Shown one piece after another: positions 6,210-14,217 of a stretch of 17,792 nt of DNA. The notes below the pieces were generated by a model. The model searched no databases. It was not told where the DNA came from and saw only the letters and a list, made by a program, of their open reading frames with translations. Source of the DNA: an uncultured Roseburia sp. Lineage in GTDB: Bacteria > Bacillota > Clostridia > Lachnospirales > Lachnospiraceae. Position numbers and translations under genes: made by a program. The stretch lies in contig URUD01000051.1 of assembly GCA_900550935.1 (NCBI GenBank), forward strand, positions 1 through 17,792, read 5' to 3'. Every line of letters starts with the position of its first letter. Position 1 is the first letter of the stretch.

Positions 6210-7697
6210 ATGAAAATAGGGTTTGATAATGACAAGTATTTAAAAATTCAGTCGGAGCACATCAAAGAGCGGATCGGACAGTTTGGCGATAAACTGTATC
6301 TCGAATTTGGTGGAAAATTGTTTGATGATTATCATGCATCGCGTGTACTTCCGGGATTTGCTCCGGACAGTAAATTGCAGATGCTCATGCAGTTATCTGA
6401 TATGGCGGAGATCGTGATCGTCATCAGTGCAGCAGACATTGAAAAAAATAAGGTGCGTGGCGACCTTGGGATTACCTATGATATGGATGTGGTACGTCTG
6501 ATCGGAGAGTTTGAAAAGAAGGGTCTCTATGTCGGAAGCGTGGTGATCACTCAGTTTGCAGGGCAGACTGGTGCTGTGCAGTTTCGTGAGAGACTGGAAA
6601 AAAGAGGCATCAAAGTATATCAACACTATAAAATAGAAGGTTATCCGGCAAACATCCCGCTGATCGTCAGCGAGAATGGGTTCGGAAAGAATGACTATAT
6701 CGAGACGACAAGACCGTTAGTTGTGATCACTGCACCGGGACCAGGAAGCGGAAAAATGGCGACCTGTCTGTCCCAGCTTTACCATGAGAACCTGCGCGGC
6801 ACCAAGGCAGGGTATGCTAAATTTGAGACATTCCCAATCTGGAACATCCCGCTCAAACATCCGGTAAATCTGGCATATGAAGCGGCAACTGCAGACTTGA
6901 ATGATGTCAATATGATCGACCCGTTCCATCTGGAAGCATATGGAGAGACTACAGTAAATTACAATCGTGATATCGAGATCTTTCCGGTCTTAAATGCAAT
7001 TTTTGAAGGAATTTACGGAGAAAATACCTATTATAAATCTCCAACCGATATGGGTGTCAATATGGCAGGAAACTGTATCATTGATGATGAAGCATGCTGT
7101 GAAGCTTCGAAAATGGAGATCATAAGACGGTATTACACAGCAGTTAATAAATTGGTCAAAGAGGAAGCAAGTGAGAACGAAGTTTATAAGATTGAACTTC
7201 TGATGAAACAGGCGAAGATCTCAACGGATGACAGAAAGGTAACAGTAGCAGCGAAAAAACGTGCAGAAGAGCTTGGAGTTCCGACTGCGGCGATCGAGCT
7301 TTCTGACGGACATATCATCACTTCAAAAACATCGGATTTCCTTGGGGCATCTGCGGCATTGTTATTAAATGCAGTAAAATATCTGGCGGGGATCGAACAC
7401 GATGAAAAGCTGATCCGTCCGGAAGCAATCGAACCGATCCAGGATCTGAAAGTCCGGTTTTTAGGTGGCAAAAATCCAAGACTTCATACGGATGAGGTGC
7501 TGATTGCACTGTCGCTTGCGGCGGCAGCCAATGAAAATGCAAAGATGGCGTTGGAACAGCTTCCGGCACTTCGCGGCTGTCAGGTGCATACCTCTGTGAT
7601 GCTTTCGGAAGTCGATATCAAGATCTTCAAAAAACTTGGGGTAGACCTGACCAGCGAGCCGGTCAGGAGTGGGGCTTATAATGTTTTGCCTGCCTGA
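6210..7697 (+). CDS. DUF1846 / UPF0371 family protein, function unknown
   Basis: 495 aa, the normal length for this well conserved, widespread family. ATG 6210 follows AAGAGGA with 8-nt spacing. It opens with MKIGFDNDKYLKIQ and LYLEFGGKLFDDYHASRVLPGF, typical of the family. Residues 177-182 (GPGSGK, followed by MATCLSQLYHE) resemble a nucleotide-binding P-loop in an alpha/beta fold. AADIEKNKVRGDLGITYD and the stretch around FETFPIWNIPL are other strongly conserved blocks. It looks like a soluble cytoplasmic protein, with no signal peptide or TM segment. The last 22 bp overlap the 3' end of the convergent LacI gene. Crystal structures exist for the family as I recall, but no reaction is established, so I give none. 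The link to either the ATPases or the maltodextrin locus is only positional. Confidence 0.9.
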   Translation: MKIGFDNDKYLKIQSEHIKERIGQFGDKLYLEFGGKLFDDYHASRVLPGFAPDSKLQMLMQLSDMAEIVIVISAADIEKNKVRGDLGITYDMDVVRLIGEFEKKGLYVGSVVITQFAGQTGAVQFRERLEKRGIKVYQHYKIEGYPANIPLIVSENGFGKNDYIETTRPLVVITAPGPGSGKMATCLSQLYHENLRGTKAGYAKFETFPIWNIPLKHPVNLAYEAATADLNDVNMIDPFHLEAYGETTVNYNRDIEIFPVLNAIFEGIYGENTYYKSPTDMGVNMAGNCIIDDEACCEASKMEIIRRYYTAVNKLVKEEASENEVYKIELLMKQAKISTDDRKVTVAAKKRAEELGVPTAAIELSDGHIITSKTSDFLGASAALLLNAVKYLAGIEHDEKLIRPEAIEPIQDLKVRFLGGKNPRLHTDEVLIALSLAAAANENAKMALEQLPALRGCQVHTSVMLSEVDIKIFKKLGVDLTSEPVRSGAYNVLPA

Positions 7698-8683
7698 TAG
7701 CGGGAAGTGGATTCACGCTCGATCAGTCTTGCACGGATCTGGGTACGGCAGAACGGGATATGATGCACCAGGGAATTGAGAATGACGTAGGCGCATTTCC
7801 CGAGCTCATTGCGTTCCTGTCGGATTGTCGTAAGTGGTGGATTTAAGGTGGCTGCCAGCGGGATATCATCAAAACCAACTACACTGATATCCTCCGGGAC
7901 ACGGAAGCCTCTCAATCTGCACTCTGCAATGACACCGGAAGCGATCAGATCATTACCACAGATGATAGCGGTTGCGCCAGCACCAAGAAAAGCAGGCACA
8001 TGGTATTTGGCACTGTCAGCCACATAATAGCCGTATGCAGTCAGCTCTTCTATAATCGTAAGACCGTGCGCGCGCATACTCTCATAGTAGGCTGCCTGCC
8101 GTTCCTCAGAAACCATGGAGTGTAAGGAACCATTTAAAAAAGCAATCTTTTTATGTCCTAATGTATAGAGGTGGTCGACCGCGGCGTCGATCCCCTCGAA
8201 GTTGTCGGTACCGACATAGCATACATTTGGATTCTTCTTAATATAATTATCAAACAGTACGGTAGGCATGGTCGTATGCTCCAGCTGCCGCATCCATTCG
8301 TCATGCAGTGCAAAACCAATCAGAAATGCACCGCAAAATCCATTCTTTAACATATAGGTATCATATTTTTCTTCCAACTGAAACGCAGGGGTAACCGGAA
8401 TAACGGTAACATCCCATTTGTGGCGGAATGCATTCTGCTTAAAACCGAGCACCACATCATAACCGAACTGATCCGGTGTATCATATTCCATATTCTCAAC
8501 GAAAATGGCGAGTTTGCGGTTTTCAACTTTTTTTGATTTTTTTGTTGCATAGCCCATTTCCACCGCAGTATCCAATACAAGCTGCCGCAGCTCTTCGCTG
8601 ATATCGCTTGCACCATTTAGGCCTTTGGATACGGTACTGATGGAGATGCCGAGCTGGTTTGCAATGTCTTTGATGGTTGCCAT
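7676..8683 (-). CDS. LacI-family transcriptional repressor, probable maltodextrin operon regulator
   Basis: 335 aa from the ATG at 8683. That start is preferred because GGGGAT lies about 7 nt upstream; the ATG two codons earlier (8689) is too close to it. The N-terminal helix-turn-helix reads TIKDIANQLGISISTVSKGLNG, with the hinge region by residue 50-60. A periplasmic-binding-protein-like sugar-binding and dimer domain follows, ending with VGFDDIPLAATLNPPLTTI, a family hallmark. It is transcribed divergently from malQ, and the shared 273-bp region holds palindromic ACG/CGT operators, so local repression relieved by a maltodextrin is the natural inference. Its 3' end overlaps the convergent DUF1846 gene by 22 bp. 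Effector and DNA target are not proven by sequence. It is not CcpA: it sits in a sugar operon and is divergent in its effector domain. Confidence 0.9.
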   Translation of the reverse strand: MATIKDIANQLGISISTVSKGLNGASDISEELRQLVLDTAVEMGYATKKSKKVENRKLAIFVENMEYDTPDQFGYDVVLGFKQNAFRHKWDVTVIPVTPAFQLEEKYDTYMLKNGFCGAFLIGFALHDEWMRQLEHTTMPTVLFDNYIKKNPNVCYVGTDNFEGIDAAVDHLYTLGHKKIAFLNGSLHSMVSEERQAAYYESMRAHGLTIIEELTAYGYYVADSAKYHVPAFLGAGATAIICGNDLIASGVIAECRLRGFRVPEDISVVGFDDIPLAATLNPPLTTIRQERNELGKCAYVILNSLVHHIPFCRTQIRARLIERESTSRYQAGKTL

Positions 8684-8716
8684 AAACATATCCCCGATCT
8701 GTATAAATTACTTTTT

Positions 8717-8745
8717 ATTATAGCGGAGAAATCACGGTTTTACAA
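8717..8745 (-). promoter_or_regulatory. Promoter of the LacI-family gene
   Basis: On the minus strand, TTGTAA (8745-8740) and TATAAT (8722-8717) are separated by 17 nt. The -10 is perfect and the -35 matches four of six. It is 34 bp from the chosen start codon. ACGG/CGTT elements lie just upstream (8765-8795), so autoregulation is possible. Confidence 0.6.
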
Positions 8746-8785
8746 GAAGATGCCAAATGCGGTGTCGTTTTTTCGAAAAAAAACT

Positions 8786-8853
8786 AAAAAACGGTGGTTA
8801 ATTTACACAAAAAACGTCAAACAAAAACGTTAAATATGGCAAAAACGATATCA
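8786..8853. promoter_or_regulatory. Row of AAAAACG half-sites between the LacI gene and malQ
   Basis: Four A5-6-CG sequences occur in a row, with CG at 8792, 8815, 8828 and 8846. Their right halves differ (GTGG, TCAA, TTAA, ATATCA). The last, CAAAAACGATATCA (8840-8853), matches the right half of a catabolite cre site (consensus TGWNANCGNTNWCA) but not the TG on its left. They look like weak or half operators for the LacI protein, CcpA, or both, upstream of the main operator in the malQ promoter. Confidence 0.45.
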
Positions 8854-8868
8854 AAACCTGCAAATTCG

Positions 8869-8897
8869 TTGACAAAAAACGTTTTCAGTAATAAAAT
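8869..8897 (+). promoter_or_regulatory. Promoter of the maltodextrin operon
   Basis: A perfect TTGACA (8869-8874) and TAAAAT (8892-8897) are separated by 17 nt. It is one of the strongest promoter matches in the window. The leader to the TTG start at 8957 is about 53 nt. The palindrome AAAACGTTTT occupies the spacer, so a bound repressor would block RNA polymerase directly. Confidence 0.8.
8874..8887. promoter_or_regulatory. LacI/CcpA-type operator inside the malQ promoter spacer
   Basis: AAAACGTTTT (8876-8885) is a perfect 10-bp palindrome centred on CG, the hallmark of LacI-family operators. The 14-bp frame AAAAAACGTTTTCA fits the cre consensus at all but the first two positions. Its position between -35 and -10 predicts repression. 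Whether the adjacent LacI protein, CcpA or both bind cannot be told from sequence. Confidence 0.6.
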
Positions 8898-8956
8898 TAT
8901 CACAGATACGAAAAAAAGCGAAAATACGAAAACGAAAGGAAACCGGGGGAGAAAAA

Positions 8957-10450
8957 TTGGAAGAAAAACGGTTGACCAGAGGCGCAGGAATCCTTCTGGC
9001 GATTACAAGTTTACCATCTTCATATGGAATAGGAACATTGGGAGATGCGGCATTTCAGTTTGTGGATCTTTTGGTGGACTTAAAACAGCGGTACTGGCAG
9101 GTGTTGCCGGTAGGACCTACCGGATATGGTGACAGTCCGTATCAGTCGTATTCTGCATTTGCCGGTAATCCGTATCTGATCGATCTGGATGATCTGGTTG
9201 CACAGGAACTGTTAAAGGAGGAGGAGATCCGCAGTTTCCACTGGGGTACGGATGAAAATGATATCGACTATGCATTGATTTACGAAAATCGGTATCAGGT
9301 ACTTCAGATGGCATACAAAAGGTTTACTCCAACTGACGAGTACAGACATTTTGTAGAGGAAAATAAAATGTGGCTGGATGAATATGCTGCTTATATGGCA
9401 TTGAAACACCACTTTGGTGACCGGGAATGGCAGAGCTGGGAAACACCGTTTAAAGACCGGGAGCCACAGGCAATCGAGGAATGTCAGGAAACATTAAAAA
9501 CAGAGATCTTATTTTACAAGTTTTGTCAGTACGAGTTTTTCAGACAGTGGGAACTTTTAAAAAATTATGCGCACAGCAGAGGAATCCTTCTGATCGGAGA
9601 TGTCCCGTTTTACATAGGTGCGGACAGTGCAGATGTCTGGGCACACAGGGATTACTTCTTATTAAAAGAAGATGGCATGCCAGACGGTGTGGCAGGAACA
9701 CCACCGGATCTGTTTTCCGAGGAAGGTCAGAAATGGGGAAGCCCGATCTACCACTGGAAACATATGGAAGAAGATGGATTTTCCTGGTGGGAGCAGCGAA
9801 TCGCACAGCAGGCAGCAATGTTTGATGTCATTCGTCTGGATCATTTTAATGCGATCGTAAAATTTTATATCGTGTCTGGCGAGGCAGAAAATGGGAAGAA
9901 TGGTAAGTGGAGCAAAGGTCCCGGAAAGAAATTAACCGATGTGATACAGAAAGCATCCGGTGAAACACAGATCATTGTGGAGGATATGGGAACAAAATAT
10001 TCCCTGCCGGGAGTCAAAAAACTGTTGAATAAGACAGGATGGCCGGGCATCAAGATCTTAATGTTTGCGTTTGAAGAGGATACCGCAAATGAACATCTGC
10101 CACACAATTATGTGAGCAGCAATCTGGTGGTATATGCCGGAACCCATGATAATGATACGATCGTTGGTTATTTCAGAGACAAGACAGATTATGAACTGGC
10201 TTACCTTTATGAGTATCTGAATATCCGGTACAAGGAAGAAATACCGGATGCGTTGATCCGGGCGGCGTATGCAAGTATCGCAGATGTGGCGATCATCCAG
10301 ATGCAGGATCTGTTAAAGCTGGGAAATGAAGCCAGAATGAATGCACCGTCTACGGTGGGAAGCAACTGGCGCTGGAGACTTGGCAGGGATCACTTAAGTG
10401 AGGAACGCCGGGCATGGATCCGGACACTTGCAACTGTATACAGACGTTAA
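8957..10450 (+). CDS. malQ: 4-alpha-glucanotransferase (amylomaltase, GH77)
   Basis: 497 aa, cytoplasmic. It transfers alpha-1,4-glucan segments between maltodextrins, releasing glucose and longer chains. The start is TTG at 8957, preceded by GGGGGAG with 5-nt spacing; no in-frame ATG lies near. GH77 landmarks: N-terminal RGAGILLAITSLPSSYGIGTLGDA and LPVGPTGYGDSPYQ, nucleophile Asp295 in IRLDHF, acid/base Glu342 in IVEDMG, and Asp398 in GTHDND. These positions agree closely with the amylomaltase of Thermus (293, 340, 395). It is the first gene of the operon behind the regulated promoter, and the binding protein gene follows after 75 bp. Length and active site are intact. Identification is secure. 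Confidence 0.96.
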   Translation: MEEKRLTRGAGILLAITSLPSSYGIGTLGDAAFQFVDLLVDLKQRYWQVLPVGPTGYGDSPYQSYSAFAGNPYLIDLDDLVAQELLKEEEIRSFHWGTDENDIDYALIYENRYQVLQMAYKRFTPTDEYRHFVEENKMWLDEYAAYMALKHHFGDREWQSWETPFKDREPQAIEECQETLKTEILFYKFCQYEFFRQWELLKNYAHSRGILLIGDVPFYIGADSADVWAHRDYFLLKEDGMPDGVAGTPPDLFSEEGQKWGSPIYHWKHMEEDGFSWWEQRIAQQAAMFDVIRLDHFNAIVKFYIVSGEAENGKNGKWSKGPGKKLTDVIQKASGETQIIVEDMGTKYSLPGVKKLLNKTGWPGIKILMFAFEEDTANEHLPHNYVSSNLVVYAGTHDNDTIVGYFRDKTDYELAYLYEYLNIRYKEEIPDALIRAAYASIADVAIIQMQDLLKLGNEARMNAPSTVGSNWRWRLGRDHLSEERRAWIRTLATVYRR

Positions 10451-10465
10451 TCAATTTGTTATAAG

Positions 10466-10481
10466 ATGCCGGATAAGGCAT
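10466..10481 (+). other. Small hairpin between malQ and the binding-protein gene
   Basis: ATGCC (10466-10470) pairs with GGCAT (10477-10481) around a 6-nt loop and is followed by TTTATA. It is too weak and too poor in T to be a clear terminator. It may act as a minor attenuator or processing site ahead of the binding-protein gene, which is expected to need higher expression. Confidence 0.3.
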
Positions 10482-10525
10482 TTTATATAGAACATTTTCA
10501 ATGGAAAAGAAAAGGAGAGGAAAAG

Positions 10526-11839
10526 ATGAAAAAGAAAGCAGTATCTTTATTACTCGTTGCAGCAATGGCAGCTACTATGATGGCTGGTTGTGGAAACAAT
10601 GCAGCAGGAAATGCTGGAAACAGCACAGATAATGGCACAAGCGGGGACAACAGTGCAGCAGCACCGGCTACAGAGACAGCTGAAGCAGGTGACGCAGCAG
10701 ATGCATCAGAGGAAGAAGCATGGGCAGGAACGATCAAAGTATGGAGCCCACAGGAAGACCAGGATACAGGATGGCTTTCCGAGCAGTGTGATGCATTTAA
10801 CGCAGCACATCCAAACTGGGATGTAACATTCGAATATGGTGTATGTGCAGAGGGTGATGCAAAAGCAACCATAACACAGGATGTAGAGGGATCTGCTGAT
10901 GTATATATGTTAGCAAACGATAATATCCCTGACTTAGTAGCAGCAAATGCACTTGCAGAGTTAGGTGGAAGCTACCTGGATTATGTAACAAGCACAAACT
11001 CAGAAACTATTACAGCTTCTGTAACATACAATGATGCAGTTGTGGCATTCCCATTCACATCAAATACATGGTTCATGTACTACGACAAGAGCGTATTCTC
11101 AGATGATGACATCAAGAGCTTAGACACTATGTTAGAGAAAGGAAAAGTTTCTTTCCCATTAAACAACTCATGGTATATTCAGGCATTTTACGCAGCAAAT
11201 GGATGTACATTATTCGGTGATGGTACTGATGCAGCAGCAGGTATCGACTTCAGTGGAGACAAAGCAGTAGAGGCTACCGATTATTTAGTAGATTTAGCAG
11301 CAAATCCAAACTTCATCAACGATAAAGATGGTTCTGGTATGGCTGGTTTAAGAGACGGAAGCGTAAATGCAATCTTCTCCGGTACATGGGATGCTGAGGC
11401 TGTTAAGGAAGCATTAGGTGACAACTTTGGTGTTGCTGCACTTCCTACTGCAAACATTGGTGGAAAAGAAGGTCAGCTGAAATCCTTTGTGGGTTCTAAA
11501 GCAATCGGAGTTAATCCAAACACAGAGAATATGCAGGTGGCTATGGCATTAGCAGCATATCTTGCAGGTGAGGATGCACAGAAAGCTCATTACGATATGA
11601 GAAACATCCTTCCTACTAATGTTAACATCCAGCTTGCAGATGATCCAATTGCTACAGCAGTTACTAAAGTAATGACGGATACATCTATCATGCAGCCATT
11701 AGTTTCTGAAATGGGTAACTACTGGTCACCAGCAGAAAACATGGGTAATGCGATCATCTCCGGTGAAGTAACACATGACAATGCTGCTGAGAAGACAGAG
11801 GCAATGAACACAGCAATGAACACAGACGTTGCACAGTAA
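10526..11839 (+). CDS. malE: Maltose/maltodextrin ABC transporter solute-binding lipoprotein
   Basis: 437 aa from ATG 10526, which follows AAGGAGAGG with 5-nt spacing; an ATG at 10466 in the same frame lacks such a site and would spoil the signal peptide. A lipoprotein signal peptide ends in lipobox MAGC, with Cys22 as the lipid anchor. A Ser/Thr/Asn/Ala-rich linker follows to about residue 65. The binding domain starts at GTIKVWSPQEDQDTGWL and has the cluster-B sugar-binding fold signs: FPFTSNTWFMYYDKS, GLRDGSVNAIFSGTWD and the C-terminal NILPTN. It captures maltodextrin outside the membrane and hands it to the two permeases that follow. Codon use differs from its neighbours (TTA for leucine is frequent), in keeping with high expression. 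The exact chain length preferred cannot be read from sequence. Confidence 0.92.
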   Translation: MKKKAVSLLLVAAMAATMMAGCGNNAAGNAGNSTDNGTSGDNSAAAPATETAEAGDAADASEEEAWAGTIKVWSPQEDQDTGWLSEQCDAFNAAHPNWDVTFEYGVCAEGDAKATITQDVEGSADVYMLANDNIPDLVAANALAELGGSYLDYVTSTNSETITASVTYNDAVVAFPFTSNTWFMYYDKSVFSDDDIKSLDTMLEKGKVSFPLNNSWYIQAFYAANGCTLFGDGTDAAAGIDFSGDKAVEATDYLVDLAANPNFINDKDGSGMAGLRDGSVNAIFSGTWDAEAVKEALGDNFGVAALPTANIGGKEGQLKSFVGSKAIGVNPNTENMQVAMALAAYLAGEDAQKAHYDMRNILPTNVNIQLADDPIATAVTKVMTDTSIMQPLVSEMGNYWSPAENMGNAIISGEVTHDNAAEKTEAMNTAMNTDVAQ

Positions 11840-11889
11840 TAGAAATGATCTTACTACCACTCAAAATGTATGATTATGAATGATAAAAT

Positions 11890-11924
11890 GGATTCCAAAG
11901 GGTGCCACAGGCACCCCGGAATCC
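11890..11924 (+). other. Strong intercistronic hairpin after the binding-protein gene
   Basis: GGATTCC (11890-11896) pairs with GGAATCC (11918-11924), and inside it GGGTGCC (11900-11906) pairs with GGCACCC (11910-11916), giving a stable two-part stem with a 3-nt loop. No T-run follows (TTATAAACG), so it is unlikely to stop all transcription. Such structures after malE-type genes protect the upstream message from 3' decay and reduce permease expression. It lies within the 114-bp gap before the permease start. Confidence 0.7.
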
Positions 11925-11953
11925 TTATAAACGTTATTAAGGAGGCCCATAAC

Positions 11954-13327
11954 GTGAAAAAGGCTGGTAAAAAAATAAACGAATTTCCAACACCCTATAC
12001 AGTGACGAATGCACTGACAAAGGGAAATATAATAACCAAAATTTCCATGCTCATTATGGGCTTGGGTAATATTGCACACAGGCAGATTGGAAAAGGTATC
12101 ATGTTTCTTGCAGTAGAAGCTGCTTATATTTTATTCATGATACAGTCCGGTATCTATAATTTATCTATGCTTCCTTCTCTTGGATGGAGAGAACAGGAAA
12201 AAGTCTGGAATGAAAAGAAAAGCATTTATGAGTACACCGCAGGCGATCAGTCTTCCCTGATCCTTCTTTATGGTGTTGCAACTATTTATATTACTGTGAT
12301 GTTCATTGTTGTATGGAGAGAAGCAGTAAAAAGTTCTTATAAATCAGAAGTGCTTGCAAAACAGGGCAGACACTTAAATACATTTGGCGAAGATATCAAG
12401 AGTTTGTTTGATCAAAATTTACATAAATTGTTATTGGCTGCTCCAATTATGGGTGTTTTGATTTTTACCATTCTTCCATTGCTTTATAATATTACGATGG
12501 CATTTACAAACTACAGTAAGGTAAATGAACATCTGGTATTATTTGACTGGGTTGGACTGGCAAATTTCAAAAAGATTTTAAACTTTGGAGACACCATTGG
12601 AAAACAGTTCTATTCCGTACTGGCGTGGACGATCATCTGGGCAGTTTTTGCAACAGCCCTTAACTATATCTTTGGTATGATCCTGGCAATCGTTATCAAC
12701 CGGAAAGAGACAAAGGCAAAGGGATTTTGGAGATTTTGCTTTGTACTTTCCATTGCAGTACCGCAGTTCGTATCCTTACTGATCATGAGAAGTATGTTGC
12801 AGCAGACCGGTATTGTAAATACACTGTTATTAAAATATGGCATCATTGACACGGCACTGCCGTTCTTTACAAATGCGACATGGGCAAGAGTGACGGTTAT
12901 CGTTATTAACCTCTGGGTTGGTATCCCATACACGCTGCTTCAGGTAACCGGTATCTTACAGAACATTCCGGGAGAACTTTACGAAGCAGCCAAGATTGAT
13001 GGTGCAAATGCAGTACAGACTTTCTTTAAGATCACACTGCCATACATGTTCTTTGTTATGACACCATATCTGATCACACAGTTTACAGGAAATATTAACA
13101 ACTTTAATGTCATATTCCTTCTGTCAGGTGGAAATCCTACTCCGGTGGATGCAACGGCAGGAAAGACGGATTTGCTTGTTACCTGGCTGTATAAACTGAC
13201 GGTAGACAAGAATTACTATAACTTAGGTGCCGTAATCGGTATTATGACATTTATTGTCCTTGCTGTTGTTGCACTGGTAACATATCGTAATACCACATCC
13301 TACAAAGATGAGGAGGGATTCATGTAA
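11954..13327 (+). CDS. malF: Maltodextrin ABC transporter permease, MalF type
   Basis: 457 aa. The start is GTG at 11954, eight nt after AAGGAGG (11939-11945). The open frame extends upstream to an ATG at 11870, but that would run through the hairpin and lacks a ribosome binding site. An N-terminal extension has the motif GLGNIAHRQIGKG (36-48) and about three TM helices. The canonical permease core begins near residue 155 with LLLAAPIMGVLIFTILPLLYNITMAFTNY. The EAA loop that docks the ATPase is EAAKIDGA (344-351), followed by FFKITLPYM. It pairs with MalG as the membrane channel. Its stop codon overlaps the malG start by one base (TAATG), which implies translational coupling. Family is certain; the sugar specificity is taken from context. 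Confidence 0.93.
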   Translation: MKKAGKKINEFPTPYTVTNALTKGNIITKISMLIMGLGNIAHRQIGKGIMFLAVEAAYILFMIQSGIYNLSMLPSLGWREQEKVWNEKKSIYEYTAGDQSSLILLYGVATIYITVMFIVVWREAVKSSYKSEVLAKQGRHLNTFGEDIKSLFDQNLHKLLLAAPIMGVLIFTILPLLYNITMAFTNYSKVNEHLVLFDWVGLANFKKILNFGDTIGKQFYSVLAWTIIWAVFATALNYIFGMILAIVINRKETKAKGFWRFCFVLSIAVPQFVSLLIMRSMLQQTGIVNTLLLKYGIIDTALPFFTNATWARVTVIVINLWVGIPYTLLQVTGILQNIPGELYEAAKIDGANAVQTFFKITLPYMFFVMTPYLITQFTGNINNFNVIFLLSGGNPTPVDATAGKTDLLVTWLYKLTVDKNYYNLGAVIGIMTFIVLAVVALVTYRNTTSYKDEEGFM

Positions 13328-14199
13328 TGAGTAAGACAGTTAGTTCCGGAACCAGAATCCGTAAAAAAGTCGTAAATGTGCTGATCCACATTTTACTTGC
13401 CATACTGGCATTTATCTGGGTGTTGCCGATCGTATGGGTTGTGCTTACCAGTTTTCGTGCAGAAAAAGGTTCTTATGTAACCACATTTCTCCCGAAAAGT
13501 TATACTTTTGACAATTATGTCCGGTTGTTTACAGATACCAGTATCTTAAACTTTCCGAAAATGTTTATGAATACATTTATCATTGCGATTTTTACCTGTA
13601 TTATTTCAACTGTATTTGTGCTTTCAGTATCTTATTGTATGTCAAGAATGCGTTTCAAAATGAGAAAGCCGTTTATGAACATTGCAATGATTTTGGGATT
13701 ATTCCCATCTTTTATGTCCATGATCGCAGTATACTATATTTTAAAGGCGTTAAATCTGGCAGATGGTGCAATGATCCGTGTTGCACTGATCATCGTATTT
13801 TCTGCCGGAAGTGGTGTCGGCTTCTATGTGGCAAAGGGCTTCTTTGATACCATTCCAAAGGCACTTGACGAGGCAGCAATTATTGATGGGGCAACAAGAT
13901 GGCAGGTATTTACCAAGGTAACCGTGCCGCTCAGTAAACCGATCATTGTTTACACGATCTTAACTTCCTTTATGACACCATGGATCGACTTTATCTTTGG
14001 AAAAGTAATCTGCCGTGCAGATGCACAGTATTACACTGTATCGATCGGTCTTTGGAAGATGCTTGAAAAAGAGTATATCGACAGCTGGTATACCTGCTTT
14101 GCAGCCGGAGCCGTTGTTGTATCGATCCCGATCGCTATTTTGTTCCTTGTTACACAGAAATTCTATGTAGAAGGTATGAGTGGAGCAGTAAAAGGCTGA
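13327..14199 (+). CDS. malG: Maltodextrin ABC transporter permease, MalG type
   Basis: 290 aa, normal MalG length, with six predicted TM helices. The ATG at 13327 overlaps the malF stop by one base, and its GAGGAGGG ribosome binding site lies inside the end of malF. The N-terminal helix contains WVLPIVWVVLTSFRAEKG, typical of MalG/carbohydrate permeases. The ATPase-docking loop is EAAIIDGATRWQVF (182-195), followed by VPLSKPI. The C-terminus KFYVEGMSGAVKG is the classical MalG ending. No ATP-binding subunit gene follows; the amylase gene comes next after 18 bp. Confidence 0.94.
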   Translation: MSKTVSSGTRIRKKVVNVLIHILLAILAFIWVLPIVWVVLTSFRAEKGSYVTTFLPKSYTFDNYVRLFTDTSILNFPKMFMNTFIIAIFTCIISTVFVLSVSYCMSRMRFKMRKPFMNIAMILGLFPSFMSMIAVYYILKALNLADGAMIRVALIIVFSAGSGVGFYVAKGFFDTIPKALDEAAIIDGATRWQVFTKVTVPLSKPIIVYTILTSFMTPWIDFIFGKVICRADAQYYTVSIGLWKMLEKEYIDSWYTCFAAGAVVVSIPIAILFLVTQKFYVEGMSGAVKG

Positions 14200-14217
14200 T
14201 TAAAATTTGAGGGTAAA

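Noticed and set aside
8794..9132. 112-codon plus-strand open frame across the malQ promoter
   Set aside because: It starts in the operator region upstream of the promoter and overlaps malQ in another frame. Its lysine- and asparagine-rich translation only reflects AT-rich regulatory DNA.
11870..11953. Longer N-terminus for the MalF-type permease (ATG 11870)
   Set aside because: The extra 28 codons run through a strong hairpin and lack a ribosome binding site, while GTG 11954 has AAGGAGG at ideal spacing.
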